A stretch of DNA of 40,417 bases from Sulfurimonas sp. GTDB lineage: Bacteria > Campylobacterota > Campylobacteria > Campylobacterales > Sulfurimonadaceae. The stretch covers positions 1 to 40,417 of the forward strand of contig NZ_JALOAN010000021.1 of assembly GCF_023228785.1 (NCBI RefSeq). The letters run 5' to 3'. The notes beneath the pieces were generated by a model. That model was not told the DNA's origin, did no database searches, and was given only the letters and a program-made list of their open reading frames with translations. The position numbers and the translations under genes are program-made. The first letter of the stretch is position 1. The number at the start of each line of letters is the position of its first letter. Positions 16,338 to 24,901 of this stretch are shown here, in pieces.

Positions 16338-16869
16338 GATCTTACTTTTGCTTATGCTGATGCTAAGCTTAAATCTAAGTGCCAATGAGAAAAAAGAGAG
16401 TGTAATCTTAGAGACTACACAGGGAAATATCGAGCTAATTATGTTTAGAGATATCGCACCTCTAGCTGTAGAGAACTTTACCACACATGTAAAAAATGGT
16501 TACTACAATGGTATAGCCTTTCACAGAATCATCAAAAACTTTATGATTCAAGGTGGAGATCCAACTGAGAGTGGTCGTGGTGGAGAGAGCATCTGGGGCA
16601 AAGACTTCAAAGATGAGTATAAAAACAAAACATTTGACAAGGCAGGAATACTCGCAATGGCAAATGCTGGTCCTCACACAAATGGAAGTCAGTTTTTTAT
16701 AACAACCACAAAAACTCCTTGGTTAAATGGAAGACACACAATCTTTGGTGAAGTGACAGAAGAGTCAATGTTGACTATTAAAAAACTAAATAATGTAGCG
16801 ACTTTAGGTTCAAGCGGTGCAGACAGACCTATAGAGCGTCAAGAGATTCTAAAAGCATATATGAAATAA
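16330..16869 (+). CDS. Secreted cyclophilin-type peptidyl-prolyl cis-trans isomerase
   Basis: The 179-residue protein has a signal peptide (MSKILLLLMLMLSLNLSANE) and a complete bacterial cyclophilin domain: ENFTTHVKNGYYNGIAFHRI, FMIQGGDPT, ANAGPHTNGSQFFIT and LNGRHTIFGEV. The active-site arginine (FHRI) and the glutamine/phenylalanine of the pocket (QFF) are present. It should speed proline isomerisation in the periplasm, alongside the parvulin-type enzyme at 7076. The start ATG 16330 sits inside the end of the upstream NERD-like gene, eight bases overlapping, suggesting coupling. Confidence 0.95.
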   Translation: MSKILLLLMLMLSLNLSANEKKESVILETTQGNIELIMFRDIAPLAVENFTTHVKNGYYNGIAFHRIIKNFMIQGGDPTESGRGGESIWGKDFKDEYKNKTFDKAGILAMANAGPHTNGSQFFITTTKTPWLNGRHTIFGEVTEESMLTIKKLNNVATLGSSGADRPIERQEILKAYMK

Positions 16870-16900
16870 ATTTCTAATCCCCATATAACCCAAATCAAGG

Positions 16901-16906
16901 TATAAT
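16901..16906 (+). promoter_or_regulatory. Probable -10 box for the PiT gene
   Basis: A perfect TATAAT 24 bp before the ATG at 16930, followed by a GAGG ribosome-binding site (16924-16927). The -35 region is not obvious. Confidence 0.5.
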
Positions 16907-16929
16907 TTCCAAATTATATTTATGAGGTT

Positions 16930-18579
16930 ATGATGGAAATTTCAACTTTTAAAAAGCTAGAAAAAACTGCGCTTAAAAAGAGCGGAACTGATTTTACAAG
17001 ACTAGGTTTCGCACTATTTTTTATGATAGGAGTTTTAACTTTTAGTTTTCTAAGCAATGGTGGAATTTCAAACAATATGTTTTTAGCAGTTGCTGCACTT
17101 ATCGGTGCATATATGGCTATGAATATTGGTGCAAATGATGTAGCTAATAATGTAGGTCCTGCTGTTGGTTCAAAAGCACTAACACTAACTACTGCTATTC
17201 TTATTGCAGCTGTTTTTGAAGCTGCTGGAGCTTTGATCGCCGGTGGAGAAGTTGTAAATACCATTAAAAGTGGAATTATAGATATCACTGCTTTTGGAGG
17301 CAATGCCGATCCATTTATTTGGGCGATGATGGCAGCTCTTTTAGCGGCAGCTCTTTGGCTTAACTTTGCCACTATGATGCGCGCACCAGTTTCAACAACA
17401 CACTCTGTAGTTGGAGGCGTTATGGGGGCTGGTATCGCTGCTGCTGGTTTTTCTATAGTCTCTTGGAGCACTATGGCAAAAATCGCTGCATCATGGATAA
17501 TCTCACCAATTATGGGTGGAGTTATCGCAGCTCTTTTTCTTTTTGCTATAAAAAAAACCATAGTCTTTAAAGAAGATAAGATTTTATCTGCAAAAAAATA
17601 TGTTCCTGTATTTGTATCTATTATGGCATGGGCTTTTGTAACATACCTGATTATAAAAGGCTTTAAACAAATATGGCCACAAACTGTTGAGTTTTTAAAC
17701 CTTATACCTCTTGTTTCTATAGAGATGAGTGACAAACCTGCTATGTCTGTTGCATTTACACTAGGTTTAATAACTGCTGTAATTGTTTATTTCATCGTTA
17801 AGCAAAGAGTTGGTTCAAATACTACTGTACTTGAAAATACAAAAGCATCCGTAAATACACTCTTTACAATCCCTTTAATCTTTTCAGCCGCACTTTTAAG
17901 TTTTGCTCACGGTGCAAACGATGTTGCAAATGCAATCGGTCCATTAGCAGCGATTAACGATGCAGTTATAAATGGTGGAATAACTTCTGATGCTTCTATT
18001 CCTTTGTGGGTAATGGCAGTTGGTGCTCTAGGTATTGCTCTAGGTCTTGCTCTTTATGGTCCACAACTTATCAAAACTGTTGGAAGTGAGATCACAGAGC
18101 TTGACCAAATCAGAGCGTTCTCAATTGCTATGGCAGCATCAATTACAGTCATAATTGCTTCTCAACTAGGGCTTCCTGTTAGTTCAACTCACATCGCGAT
18201 TGGTGGTGTTTTTGGTGTTGGCTTTTTAAGAGAGTGGATGCACTTAAATACTGTGGATAGGACTATAGAAGATGATAAACAAAGTATTATTGAAGATAGA
18301 GAAGTTCTCAATGCTCTAAATGCAGAGCTCTTAACCCTAGAGGCAAAAGAGGGCAAGATTCAAGAGGACTATGAAAGGATTGTAGATCTTTACAAAAACA
18401 TAGCTATAGAAAAAACACAGATTAAATCTACAAAAAAGAGTATCAAACAAGCTAAAAAGATAGAGTATGTAAAAAGAGAAGCTATCAAAAAGATCATTAC
18501 TGCATGGGTTATAACTGTTCCAGCAGCAGGAGTTTTAGCGGCTATGTTGTTTTTTATGATAAAAGGGATTATGGTTTAA
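16930..18579 (+). CDS. pit: PiT-family inorganic phosphate transporter with cytoplasmic coiled-coil insertion
   Basis: The 549-residue inner-membrane protein has the duplicated PiT signature: AMNIGANDVANNVGPAVGS in the first half and FAHGANDVANAIGPLAA in the second, plus APVSTTHSVVGGVMG and LPVSSTHIAIGGVFG. These mark the phosphate/cation symporter family. About ten to twelve membrane segments are visible. Between the penultimate helix and the last one (residues about 435-520) lies a long charged coiled coil (EDREVLNALNAELLTLEAKE and following), more than in Escherichia coli PitA. No DUF47/PhoU-like partner gene is adjacent. It could start at the second ATG of ATGATG. Confidence 0.94.
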   Translation: MMEISTFKKLEKTALKKSGTDFTRLGFALFFMIGVLTFSFLSNGGISNNMFLAVAALIGAYMAMNIGANDVANNVGPAVGSKALTLTTAILIAAVFEAAGALIAGGEVVNTIKSGIIDITAFGGNADPFIWAMMAALLAAALWLNFATMMRAPVSTTHSVVGGVMGAGIAAAGFSIVSWSTMAKIAASWIISPIMGGVIAALFLFAIKKTIVFKEDKILSAKKYVPVFVSIMAWAFVTYLIIKGFKQIWPQTVEFLNLIPLVSIEMSDKPAMSVAFTLGLITAVIVYFIVKQRVGSNTTVLENTKASVNTLFTIPLIFSAALLSFAHGANDVANAIGPLAAINDAVINGGITSDASIPLWVMAVGALGIALGLALYGPQLIKTVGSEITELDQIRAFSIAMAASITVIIASQLGLPVSSTHIAIGGVFGVGFLREWMHLNTVDRTIEDDKQSIIEDREVLNALNAELLTLEAKEGKIQEDYERIVDLYKNIAIEKTQIKSTKKSIKQAKKIEYVKREAIKKIITAWVITVPAAGVLAAMLFFMIKGIMV

Positions 18580-18585
18580 GAAAGC

Positions 18586-18609
18586 AAGGGTTGAAAAATC
18601 TCAACCCTT
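18586..18609. terminator. Hairpin between convergent PiT and argJ genes (probable bidirectional terminator)
   Basis: AAGGGTTGA (18586-18594) and TCAACCCTT (18601-18609) form a perfect 9-bp stem with a 6-nt loop. It lies just after the PiT stop and just beyond the argJ stop. No strong T tract directly follows either arm, so it may work as an imperfect terminator or mRNA-end protector. Confidence 0.6.
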
Positions 18610-18623
18610 AAAAGATATTCTTT

Positions 18624-19799
18624 TTAAGTTCTATAGTCTGCGTTTATTTTGACATATTCATATCCTAAATCACAACCATAAGCTTTAAAACTGCCCTCAC
18701 CTACTCCTAGATCACAAGAAATAGTGAATTTTTTATGCCCCATAACTATTGCACACTTTTTTTCCATTTCTGAGTCGAAATTTAGTGTGCCTCTATCATA
18801 TACACAAAGATTATCAAATGAGATCTTTAGCTTCTCTTCATAAGCCTCAACTCCACTCGCTCCAACTGTAGAAGCTATTCTTCCCCAGTTTGGATCTTCT
18901 CCAAAAAGAGCGGTTTTTACTAAGAGTGAATCACTAAGAGTTTTCGCAACTATCTCAGCTTCTTTGTCACTTTTTGCACCTGTAATATTATAAGTTACAA
19001 GCTTTGTAGCCCCTTCTCCATCTCTTACCATCTCTAGAGCTAAAAAATGCATCACTTTAAAAAGAGCTTCTCTAAAAGCTTCTTTGTTATAAGCACCGCT
19101 TCTAGAGTTACTTAGAAGTAAAACAGTATCATTTGTAGAGGTATCACCATCAACACTTATAGCGTTAAAAGTTGTCTTTGTAACAAGATCTAAAATCTCT
19201 TGCATCTCCTGTTTTGAGACTTTGGCATCAGTTGTTATAAAGCATAGCATAGTAGCCATTGCAGGGTTTATCATCCCTGCACCTTTTGCCATTGCACCAA
19301 TACTAAAGCTACTGCCATCATCAAGGGTAACTTTTAGGGCTATCTCTTTTGAAAATGAGTCAGTTGTCATAATAGCTTTTGCAGCGTTGCTTGGATTTTT
19401 ATTTGAGATCTCAAAAAGCTTCATGCCATTTATAATTTTCTCTTTTGGAAGCCTCGCACCTATTACACCAGTTGAGCTCATTATAGGATTTAGCATATCT
19501 TGGCAATTGCTTAGAACTTCGTCTATATCATCAATCCCAGCTTGGCCAGTCATTGCATTTGCGTTTCTTGAGTTAATAAGTACAAAGTTAGTCTTAAAAT
19601 CACCCTTAGATCTGAAATGTTTTATAGGAGCTGCAAACATCTTATTTGTAGTAAATACTGATGCTACTTCACACTCGCTATCACTATAGATAAATGCCAT
19701 GTCAAGTGCGTTATTTTTTTTAAGCCCTGCACTTATTCCATCAGCAAAAAATCCATCTGCCGCACAGACTCCATCAGTTGCTTGAACTATATTATACAA
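18624..19799 (-). CDS. argJ: Bifunctional ornithine acetyltransferase/N-acetylglutamate synthase ArgJ
   Basis: ArgJ transfers the acetyl group from N-acetylornithine to glutamate, closing the cyclic arginine pathway, and can also make N-acetylglutamate from acetyl-CoA. The 391 residues include the autocleavage motif KGAGMINPAMATML, where Thr 183 becomes the catalytic N-terminal nucleophile of the beta chain. Other family blocks are VFTTNKMFAAPI, INSRNANAMTG, STGVIGARLP, SVDGDTSTNDT and the C-terminal DLGVGEGSFKAYGCDLGYEYV. The start is TTG 19799, with AAAGGAATTGA upstream; it overlaps the end of the K+ channel gene by 8 nt. Confidence 0.97.
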   Translation of the reverse strand: MYNIVQATDGVCAADGFFADGISAGLKKNNALDMAFIYSDSECEVASVFTTNKMFAAPIKHFRSKGDFKTNFVLINSRNANAMTGQAGIDDIDEVLSNCQDMLNPIMSSTGVIGARLPKEKIINGMKLFEISNKNPSNAAKAIMTTDSFSKEIALKVTLDDGSSFSIGAMAKGAGMINPAMATMLCFITTDAKVSKQEMQEILDLVTKTTFNAISVDGDTSTNDTVLLLSNSRSGAYNKEAFREALFKVMHFLALEMVRDGEGATKLVTYNITGAKSDKEAEIVAKTLSDSLLVKTALFGEDPNWGRIASTVGASGVEAYEEKLKISFDNLCVYDRGTLNFDSEMEKKCAIVMGHKKFTISCDLGVGEGSFKAYGCDLGYEYVKINADYRT

Positions 19800-20922
19800 A
19801 TCTCAATTCCTTTGGCTTAGTTCTCTTTCTAAGCAGCTCTTTTGTAGTAGTAATATCACTCTGTATACCAATAATAAGGAGTTTACACTCACTTGTAATG
19901 AGTACATCACCTTTTGGCATGGAGATAAATTTACCATCTTTTTTTGTTATTCCAATAACTGAAGTATTAGTAATTTGGCGAATATGTGTTTCTTTTATCT
20001 TCTTTAAAACTGCCCAGCTATACTTTGGAACTTCAACTTCTTCCATATCTAGTGGATTATCACTCTTATATAAAAACTCTTCTAAAAGGTTCTCCATATC
20101 AGGGCGAGCTGCCATTGCGCTAACTCTTTGAGCAGTTAGTTTTGTAGGAGATACTACTGTATCAGCTCCAAGTTTTTTGAGCTTTTCAACATCGTTCATA
20201 GCTTCTGCAGCAGAGATTACATAGTATGGTCGTGGCAAAAAATGCTCTTTTTCAAAAAGTCTTACAGAAGCTATAAGGGCGATGTTATCAGCGATAGATG
20301 CAGATAGAGTTATCAATCCTTTTGCAGATGCTAGGTGTGCTTTTAACATCGAGAGTTCAGCGTGTGGCTCTGCTTTTAAGTAAGTTTGATAATTATGTTC
20401 TATTGCCCATTCGTGGATCTCTTCTCTTGGATCAACAACAACAAAAGGTATATGATTTTTTCTTAACTGTTTAGTGACTTCAAGAGTATAATCATTATGA
20501 TAACAAACAACAAAATGTTTTTTTAGTCTTGCTATCTTATATAACATTTTTCTCTCCTTTAAGATCTTAAAAATAGTACCTCTATTTAACTCAGTTGCCA
20601 TGATACCTATAGCACTAGTAAATATAGCAAAACCAGCAATAATAAGTGTTATAGTAAATATTCTTCCAGCATTAGAGATTTCAAAAACCTCCCCAAAACC
20701 AACCGTAGTGAATGTTATGCCTGTCTGATAAATAGCATCCATAAGAGATACTTTTTCTAAAAGTAAATAACCTATGGTTCCAATCAACATTGTTATGATT
20801 GTTAAAATAAGAGGTAGACGAAATTTTCTTAGATGAGGATAAACTTCAGGAAGAAGTTTTGCTTGAGGTTTGGGAGCAGACTCCCAATGTAGGAAGTTGC
20901 GAATCCTTTGTAAAAGATTCAA
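19792..20922 (-). CDS. MthK-like two-transmembrane potassium channel with RCK domain
   Basis: The 376-residue protein has two membrane helices (about 35-55 and 90-112) around a pore loop with the K+ filter TVGFGE. This is a TVGYG variant. A full RCK unit follows: a Rossmann-like N part (HFVVCYHNDYTLEVTKQL ... VVVDPREE) and a C-terminal TrkA-C-like part. The GxGxxG nucleotide motif is missing; the CYHNDYTLE sequence matches the MthK version, which binds Ca2+ rather than NAD as I recall. The start is TTG 20922 with AGGAAAATAAG upstream. It lies 17 nt behind rpmB and overlaps argJ, forming an operon. Confidence 0.92.
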   Translation of the reverse strand: MNLLQRIRNFLHWESAPKPQAKLLPEVYPHLRKFRLPLILTIITMLIGTIGYLLLEKVSLMDAIYQTGITFTTVGFGEVFEISNAGRIFTITLIIAGFAIFTSAIGIMATELNRGTIFKILKERKMLYKIARLKKHFVVCYHNDYTLEVTKQLRKNHIPFVVVDPREEIHEWAIEHNYQTYLKAEPHAELSMLKAHLASAKGLITLSASIADNIALIASVRLFEKEHFLPRPYYVISAAEAMNDVEKLKKLGADTVVSPTKLTAQRVSAMAARPDMENLLEEFLYKSDNPLDMEEVEVPKYSWAVLKKIKETHIRQITNTSVIGITKKDGKFISMPKGDVLITSECKLLIIGIQSDITTTKELLRKRTKPKELRFV

Positions 20923-20939
20923 CTTATTTTCCTATGCTC

Positions 20940-21128
20940 TTACGAGTTTTTCTTTAACGTGCGTAATTCTCTTGCAGAAATTTTAATCTTTTTTGTTGTA
21001 CCATCTTCTAATGTGATACGCACTGATCTTAAGTTTAATAAAAAACGACGCTTTGTTCTGTTTTTTGCATGAGAAACATTGTTCCCAGTCATAGGGCCTT
21101 TGCCGCTAATAGCACATCTTCTTGCCAT
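20940..21128 (-). CDS. rpmB: 50S ribosomal protein L28
   Basis: The 62-residue protein begins MARRCAISGKGPMTGNNVSHA and contains NRTKRRFLLNLRSVRI, the L28 pattern, with the short C-terminus usual in Campylobacterota. L28 belongs to the large ribosomal subunit. AAGGATTCTAGC precedes the ATG and TATAAT at 21171-21166 marks a likely promoter. The K+ channel and argJ follow on the same strand. In C. jejuni rpmB is close to rpe and dnaQ, as it is here. Confidence 0.97.
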   Translation of the reverse strand: MARRCAISGKGPMTGNNVSHAKNRTKRRFLLNLRSVRITLEDGTTKKIKISARELRTLKKNS

Positions 21129-21165
21129 GCTAGAATCCTTAATTTTAGGTTTTTAAAAGTTGCGA

Positions 21166-21171
21166 ATTATA
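21166..21171 (-). promoter_or_regulatory. Probable -10 box of rpmB
   Basis: TATAAT on the minus strand about 37 bp ahead of the rpmB ATG. The remaining part of the 21129-21300 gap must carry the divergent promoter of the HDOD gene; only generic AT-rich sequence is seen there. Confidence 0.5.
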
Positions 21172-21300
21172 TCAATGTAAAGCAAAACTTCAGCTTAAAG
21201 GTAACTCTATCTTTAGCAAACAATGCACAAGTGGACTTAATAGCTATTTTATAAAGATAAAGATAAAATGTAATAAAATTATAACAAAAATGAAGAGAAA

Positions 21301-22098
21301 ATGATAACAAAAGACAAAATTGATGAGTATATAGATAAGATCCCACCTACTCCCAAAGCATTAAAAGATACGCTCTCACTCTTAAATGATGGGCAACTCA
21401 TAAAAGCTTCAAAGATTGCTCAGACAGATTTGGCTCTTTCAAAATATCTTAAAAATTTAGTAAATAAACCTATTTATGGCTTCTCACACGAAGTAAAAGA
21501 TATTTCACAAATTTTTGGCATCTTGGGTGTTTCTGGTTCACAACAAACCGTCTATAACTATATGACCACACTTTTAAGCCCTGCAAAATGGCTACTTTTT
21601 GGGCTCAATACCAAATCATTCCATGAACTCCAAGCAAGACTCTCAAAAAGATGGGAGTTAATTTTAAAACATCTTGACATTGAAGATAAAAATTTAATAA
21701 GTTCCATCACTATACTTCCAGCTAGCATCATAGTCTCAGAAGCCCTTTTTAGCCAAAAAGTAGAAGATGTAAAACTTCTAAGATCTACTAAAAACCTTGA
21801 CTATAACACTATTTTAACTCGTCTTTGTGGAATGGGTTTGTTTGATATTTGTGAGCAGATTACTATTAAGTGGGAGATGCCAAAAGAGATAGGCGAGCTC
21901 ATTCAGGCAAGTTCTGGCTTAAAGCCTTCTTGTGATGAACAAATCAACTTACTTGCAAAATGGATGCATCTACTTCTTTTTTATGAACTTTCACAACCTA
22001 TCTTTGTAGAGGCAGGTTTAAATGATTTTGTTGATTTTCAAGTAGATTTTGTAAGTGATATTTATGATGATTTTGCCAAACTTATGGAGATAGGATGA
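21301..22098 (+). CDS. HDOD domain protein
   Basis: The 265-residue soluble protein matches the HDOD family. It has the opening IPPTPKALKDTLSLLNDGQ, the helical core QTDLALSKYLKNLVNKPIYGFSHEVKDISQ and the central FGILGVSGSQQTVYNYM. HDOD proteins are metal-free HD-like signalling domains of uncertain biochemistry, often near chemotaxis or c-di-GMP genes. GAAGAGAAA precedes the ATG. The stop overlaps the next gene's start (ATGA), so this protein and the CheX-type protein are translationally coupled and probably work together. Confidence 0.88.
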   Translation: MITKDKIDEYIDKIPPTPKALKDTLSLLNDGQLIKASKIAQTDLALSKYLKNLVNKPIYGFSHEVKDISQIFGILGVSGSQQTVYNYMTTLLSPAKWLLFGLNTKSFHELQARLSKRWELILKHLDIEDKNLISSITILPASIIVSEALFSQKVEDVKLLRSTKNLDYNTILTRLCGMGLFDICEQITIKWEMPKEIGELIQASSGLKPSCDEQINLLAKWMHLLLFYELSQPIFVEAGLNDFVDFQVDFVSDIYDDFAKLMEIG

Positions 22099-23489
22099 GA
22101 GCAGTAGTAAAAAATGGTGTAGGAGTCTTTACTCCTCAAGGTTTTTTAGATGGAAACAGCAGTAGCTCTTTTTTAAGCATAGATGACATTGAAGCTACCG
22201 CAGCACTAGAGGTTGATATGATTTTAGTCTCACTAAAAAGAGTTATATTTTTCAACAAAAATGGACTTGATATTTTTATGAAACTTTTCTCAAAAGTGAG
22301 GCAAAAAAATCATGCAACAGTTGGTTTTTGTGACTACGATGAGAAAAAATATAGAGCTATTAATGTCTTTTATCAAGATAAAATGTACTTCTCTTTATAT
22401 AAGACTATAGAGATTGCATATCTTTTTTCTTCTTCTTTTCAAAACCAAAATAAAAATGTTTTACTCTACAGTGAAGATAGGTCTCAACGCTCAGCAATGG
22501 CTATAGAGCTTCATGACAATGGACACAATCCAATTATTGCCCAAACAAGCCAAGAATTTAAAGAAAAATCATCTAACAAAGACGCCTATGATGCTATAGC
22601 TGACTTGACATATTTGGGGCAAATGGGGCAAAAAATAGCTACAAGAGTTACAGGTAATGCCATCATCTACTCTATCTCTTCATATTTAGATGCAGAGATT
22701 TCAAATAAATTCAATATTCAGTATCATAATAACTCTCTAAATGTCGGCTTTAGACTCTTTGTATTTGATGCTTATAAAGTTATAAGTATGAATGTTCATG
22801 CACTGAATTTCTTCTCAAAACTTGCAAGTTCTGCGGCTGAGTATAACGCTAGTATCTGTTTTGTAGGTATGGACTTTGAAAAGACTACAGAGACTTTTAA
22901 AGATACCCTTGAAGATGCCGGTATTTTATTTTATGAGCAGATGGATGATATCTTAAAAAATAAAGAACTTCTCCAAGAGCTTGGAGCATCAAGCGCAGCA
23001 AATACAAAAATTAAAAGAGTTATAAATAAACAGACTGTGACTGAGTTACCAAGGTTTATAGATGCAACCGTTGTGACTATTGAGATGATGACAAACTCTA
23101 AAGCTATCAAACAATCAGCCGAAGTTCAAGCCATAACCATAAAAGACAAAACAGACAAAATTGCGAGCTCTATTGGTTACTATGGAGATTTAGATGGAAT
23201 GGTCATCTTAGTCTTTCCAAAAGGCATTGCTAAAAAAGCTTGTGAGCTTCTTATAGGGGAAAATACCGATGATGTAGAACTTATCTTAGACACATTAGCG
23301 GAGCTTGTTAATATTGTGGGCGGAAAGATTAAAACACTCCTCTCAGATCAAAATATTAGTGTAGACATAACTCTTCCTCGCACTTATAATGATGTTGATA
23401 GTCTCTTAGAGGTAATTCAAGATAGAAAAGGTGTTCAAGTTGAGCTATCTTTTAATGATGATAAATTTCTCTTTTTCTTAACTAGATAA
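22095..23489 (+). CDS. Mosaic signalling protein: STAS-like, receiver-like and CheX-type phosphatase domains
   Basis: The 464 residues divide into four parts. Residues 1-115 look STAS-like (VILF-type strand, then FNKNGLDIFMKLFSKVRQKN). Residues about 120-190 look like a degenerate receiver (NVLLYSEDRSQRSAMAIEL, YDAIADLTYLG). Residues 205-300 look like a second STAS-like unit (FRLFVFDAYKVISMN, SSAAEYNASICFVGM). The C-terminal 150 form a CheC/CheX-type domain with the catalytic ExxN pattern in LAELVNIVGGKIKTLL. CheX proteins dephosphorylate CheY-P in chemotaxis. The first three assignments rest on pattern alone; the CheX part is firmer. Confidence 0.78.
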   Translation: MRAVVKNGVGVFTPQGFLDGNSSSSFLSIDDIEATAALEVDMILVSLKRVIFFNKNGLDIFMKLFSKVRQKNHATVGFCDYDEKKYRAINVFYQDKMYFSLYKTIEIAYLFSSSFQNQNKNVLLYSEDRSQRSAMAIELHDNGHNPIIAQTSQEFKEKSSNKDAYDAIADLTYLGQMGQKIATRVTGNAIIYSISSYLDAEISNKFNIQYHNNSLNVGFRLFVFDAYKVISMNVHALNFFSKLASSAAEYNASICFVGMDFEKTTETFKDTLEDAGILFYEQMDDILKNKELLQELGASSAANTKIKRVINKQTVTELPRFIDATVVTIEMMTNSKAIKQSAEVQAITIKDKTDKIASSIGYYGDLDGMVILVFPKGIAKKACELLIGENTDDVELILDTLAELVNIVGGKIKTLLSDQNISVDITLPRTYNDVDSLLEVIQDRKGVQVELSFNDDKFLFFLTR

Positions 23490-23522
23490 AAGTTTGCATC
23501 TGTATAATTACAAAATTAAACC

Positions 23523-23624
23523 CTCTGAATCAATCTATAAACTAGATTCCGTGTCAAGCACGGAATGACGAAACATGTGTCATCCTGAACTTGATTCAGG
23601 ATCCAAACTTAATAATTGTTCAGA
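23523..23624. repeat. Nested palindromic intergenic element
   Basis: Outer arms CTCTGAATCAAT (23523-23534) and ATTGTTCAGAG (23614-23624) are inverted with one extra base. Inside lie two perfect hairpins: ATTCCGTG/CACGGAAT (23546-23566) and ATCCTGAA/TTCAGGAT (23582-23602), each with a 5-nt loop. No coding potential is visible. The unit looks like a small dispersed palindromic repeat; a related unit lies between the tandem tRNAs (33251-33278). Confidence 0.75.
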
Positions 23625-23637
23625 GCATTTAATTAAA

Positions 23638-23656
23638 ATGAGAGTTTAGCTCTCAT
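23638..23656. other. Hairpin upstream of rpe
   Basis: ATGAGAG (23638-23644) and CTCTCAT (23650-23656) form a perfect 7-bp stem with a 5-nt loop, ending 17 bp before the rpe ATG and just ahead of its AAGGA. It could be a 5'-UTR structure, or a terminator for minus-strand transcription (TTTTAATT follows on that strand). Confidence 0.45.
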
Positions 23657-23673
23657 CTATATAAGGAATATTT

Positions 23674-24315
23674 ATGTTAGTAGCCCCTAGTGTTTTGTCT
23701 GCCGATTTTGGCAACTTACAAAGAGATATAGAAGATATATGCTCTAGCGGATGTGATTTAGTTCATGTAGATGTTATGGATGGTCACTTTGTACCAAACC
23801 TAACTATCGGGCCTGTTGTGGTATCGGCTATTGCTGCGTGTGCTACAAAACCTCTAGATATTCATCTTATGGTTGAGAACAATACTTTTTTTGTTGAACT
23901 TTTTGCTCCACTAAAACCAAAATATATATCCTTTCATATAGAAGAAGAAAAGCACCCCCACAGACTCATCCAAAAGATTCGCTCATTAGGTATAAAGCCT
24001 GCGATAGTGTTAAACCCACACACTCCACCAGAATCATTAGAATACATCTTAAAAGATTTGGATATGGTTCTGCTTATGAGCGTAAACCCTGGATTTGGTG
24101 GTCAAAGTTTTATAGAGAGCGTGTTACCTAAAGCTGCTAAATTAAATGAGATGAGAAATAGACTAAATCCAGCTTGTGTTATTGAAGTTGATGGTGGGGT
24201 TAGTGATAAAAATATACAGAGCTTAAAAGATGTCGGTGTAGATATTGTAGTAGCTGGAAGTTATGTTTTTAATCATGTCTCAAAAAAAGATGCAATAGCT
24301 TCACTAAAAGTTTAA
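23674..24315 (+). CDS. rpe: Ribulose-phosphate 3-epimerase
   Basis: Rpe interconverts ribulose-5-phosphate and xylulose-5-phosphate in the pentose phosphate and Calvin cycles. The 213-residue TIM barrel starts MLVAPSVLSADFGNL and shows the metal/catalytic motifs DVMDGHFVPN, LDIHLMVE, SFHIEEEKH, MSVNPGFGGQSF and IEVDGGV. All metal-ligand histidines and aspartates are present. AAGGA precedes ATG 23674. trpF begins two bases after its stop; the exonuclease gene follows in the same operon. Confidence 0.97.
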   Translation: MLVAPSVLSADFGNLQRDIEDICSSGCDLVHVDVMDGHFVPNLTIGPVVVSAIAACATKPLDIHLMVENNTFFVELFAPLKPKYISFHIEEEKHPHRLIQKIRSLGIKPAIVLNPHTPPESLEYILKDLDMVLLMSVNPGFGGQSFIESVLPKAAKLNEMRNRLNPACVIEVDGGVSDKNIQSLKDVGVDIVVAGSYVFNHVSKKDAIASLKV

Positions 24316-24316
24316 A

Positions 24317-24901
24317 ATGAAAACTAAAATTTGCGGAATAACTTCTTATATAGATGCAATAAATGCCATAGAAGCGGGAGCTGATGCTTTGGGTTTTGTC
24401 TTTTATGAAAAATCTCCTAGATATATCTCACCATCTCAGGCTAAAGAGATTATCTCAAAACTTCCTCCTTTTGTTGAGAAAGTTGGTCTCTTTGTAAATG
24501 TTGATGCACAAGTTATAAACTCCTATATGCAAGAATCTGGATGCACTCTAGCTCAGATCCACTTTGAAGCCCAAGATTCACTCTACGAACAACTTTTTGT
24601 CCCCTTTATAAAAGTCATAAGAGCTAAAAGTGCACAAGATCTACTAAAGTATAGTGATGAGTATAGACTTGTAGATGCATATTGTGAAAGTTATGGTGGA
24701 TCTGGTAAAAGACTAAATATTGAGTGGTTTGACGAGCTTGATTGTTCTAAAATCATCTTAGCTGGTGGACTAGATGCATCTAATGTAGCCTCACTCAAAA
24801 AGTATGGTTTTTATGGGATTGATGTTAGTAGCTCAGTTGAGATATCATATGGTAAGAAAAATAGAAAAAAAGTAAGAGAGTTTATAGCCAATGCTCACTA
24901 A
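24317..24901 (+). CDS. trpF: Phosphoribosylanthranilate isomerase
   Basis: TrpF catalyses the Amadori rearrangement of phosphoribosylanthranilate in tryptophan synthesis. The 194 residues start MKTKICGITSYIDA with the catalytic cysteine in KICGI, then GADALGFVFYEKSPRYISP, VGLFVN, the catalytic-aspartate region LVDAYCESYGGSGK, and AGGLDASNV and IDVSSSVE phosphate loops. No other trp gene is nearby; the gene sits between rpe and the exonuclease, tightly spaced, overlapping the latter by 11 nt. Confidence 0.96.
   Translation: MKTKICGITSYIDAINAIEAGADALGFVFYEKSPRYISPSQAKEIISKLPPFVEKVGLFVNVDAQVINSYMQESGCTLAQIHFEAQDSLYEQLFVPFIKVIRAKSAQDLLKYSDEYRLVDAYCESYGGSGKRLNIEWFDELDCSKIILAGGLDASNVASLKKYGFYGIDVSSSVEISYGKKNRKKVREFIANAH

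Noticed and set aside
16920..17735. Long minus-strand open frame (271 codons) opposite the PiT gene
   Set aside because: It is antisense to a clear transporter, biased to Ala/Ile/Pro as a mirror of its codons, and has no ribosome-binding site or family pattern.
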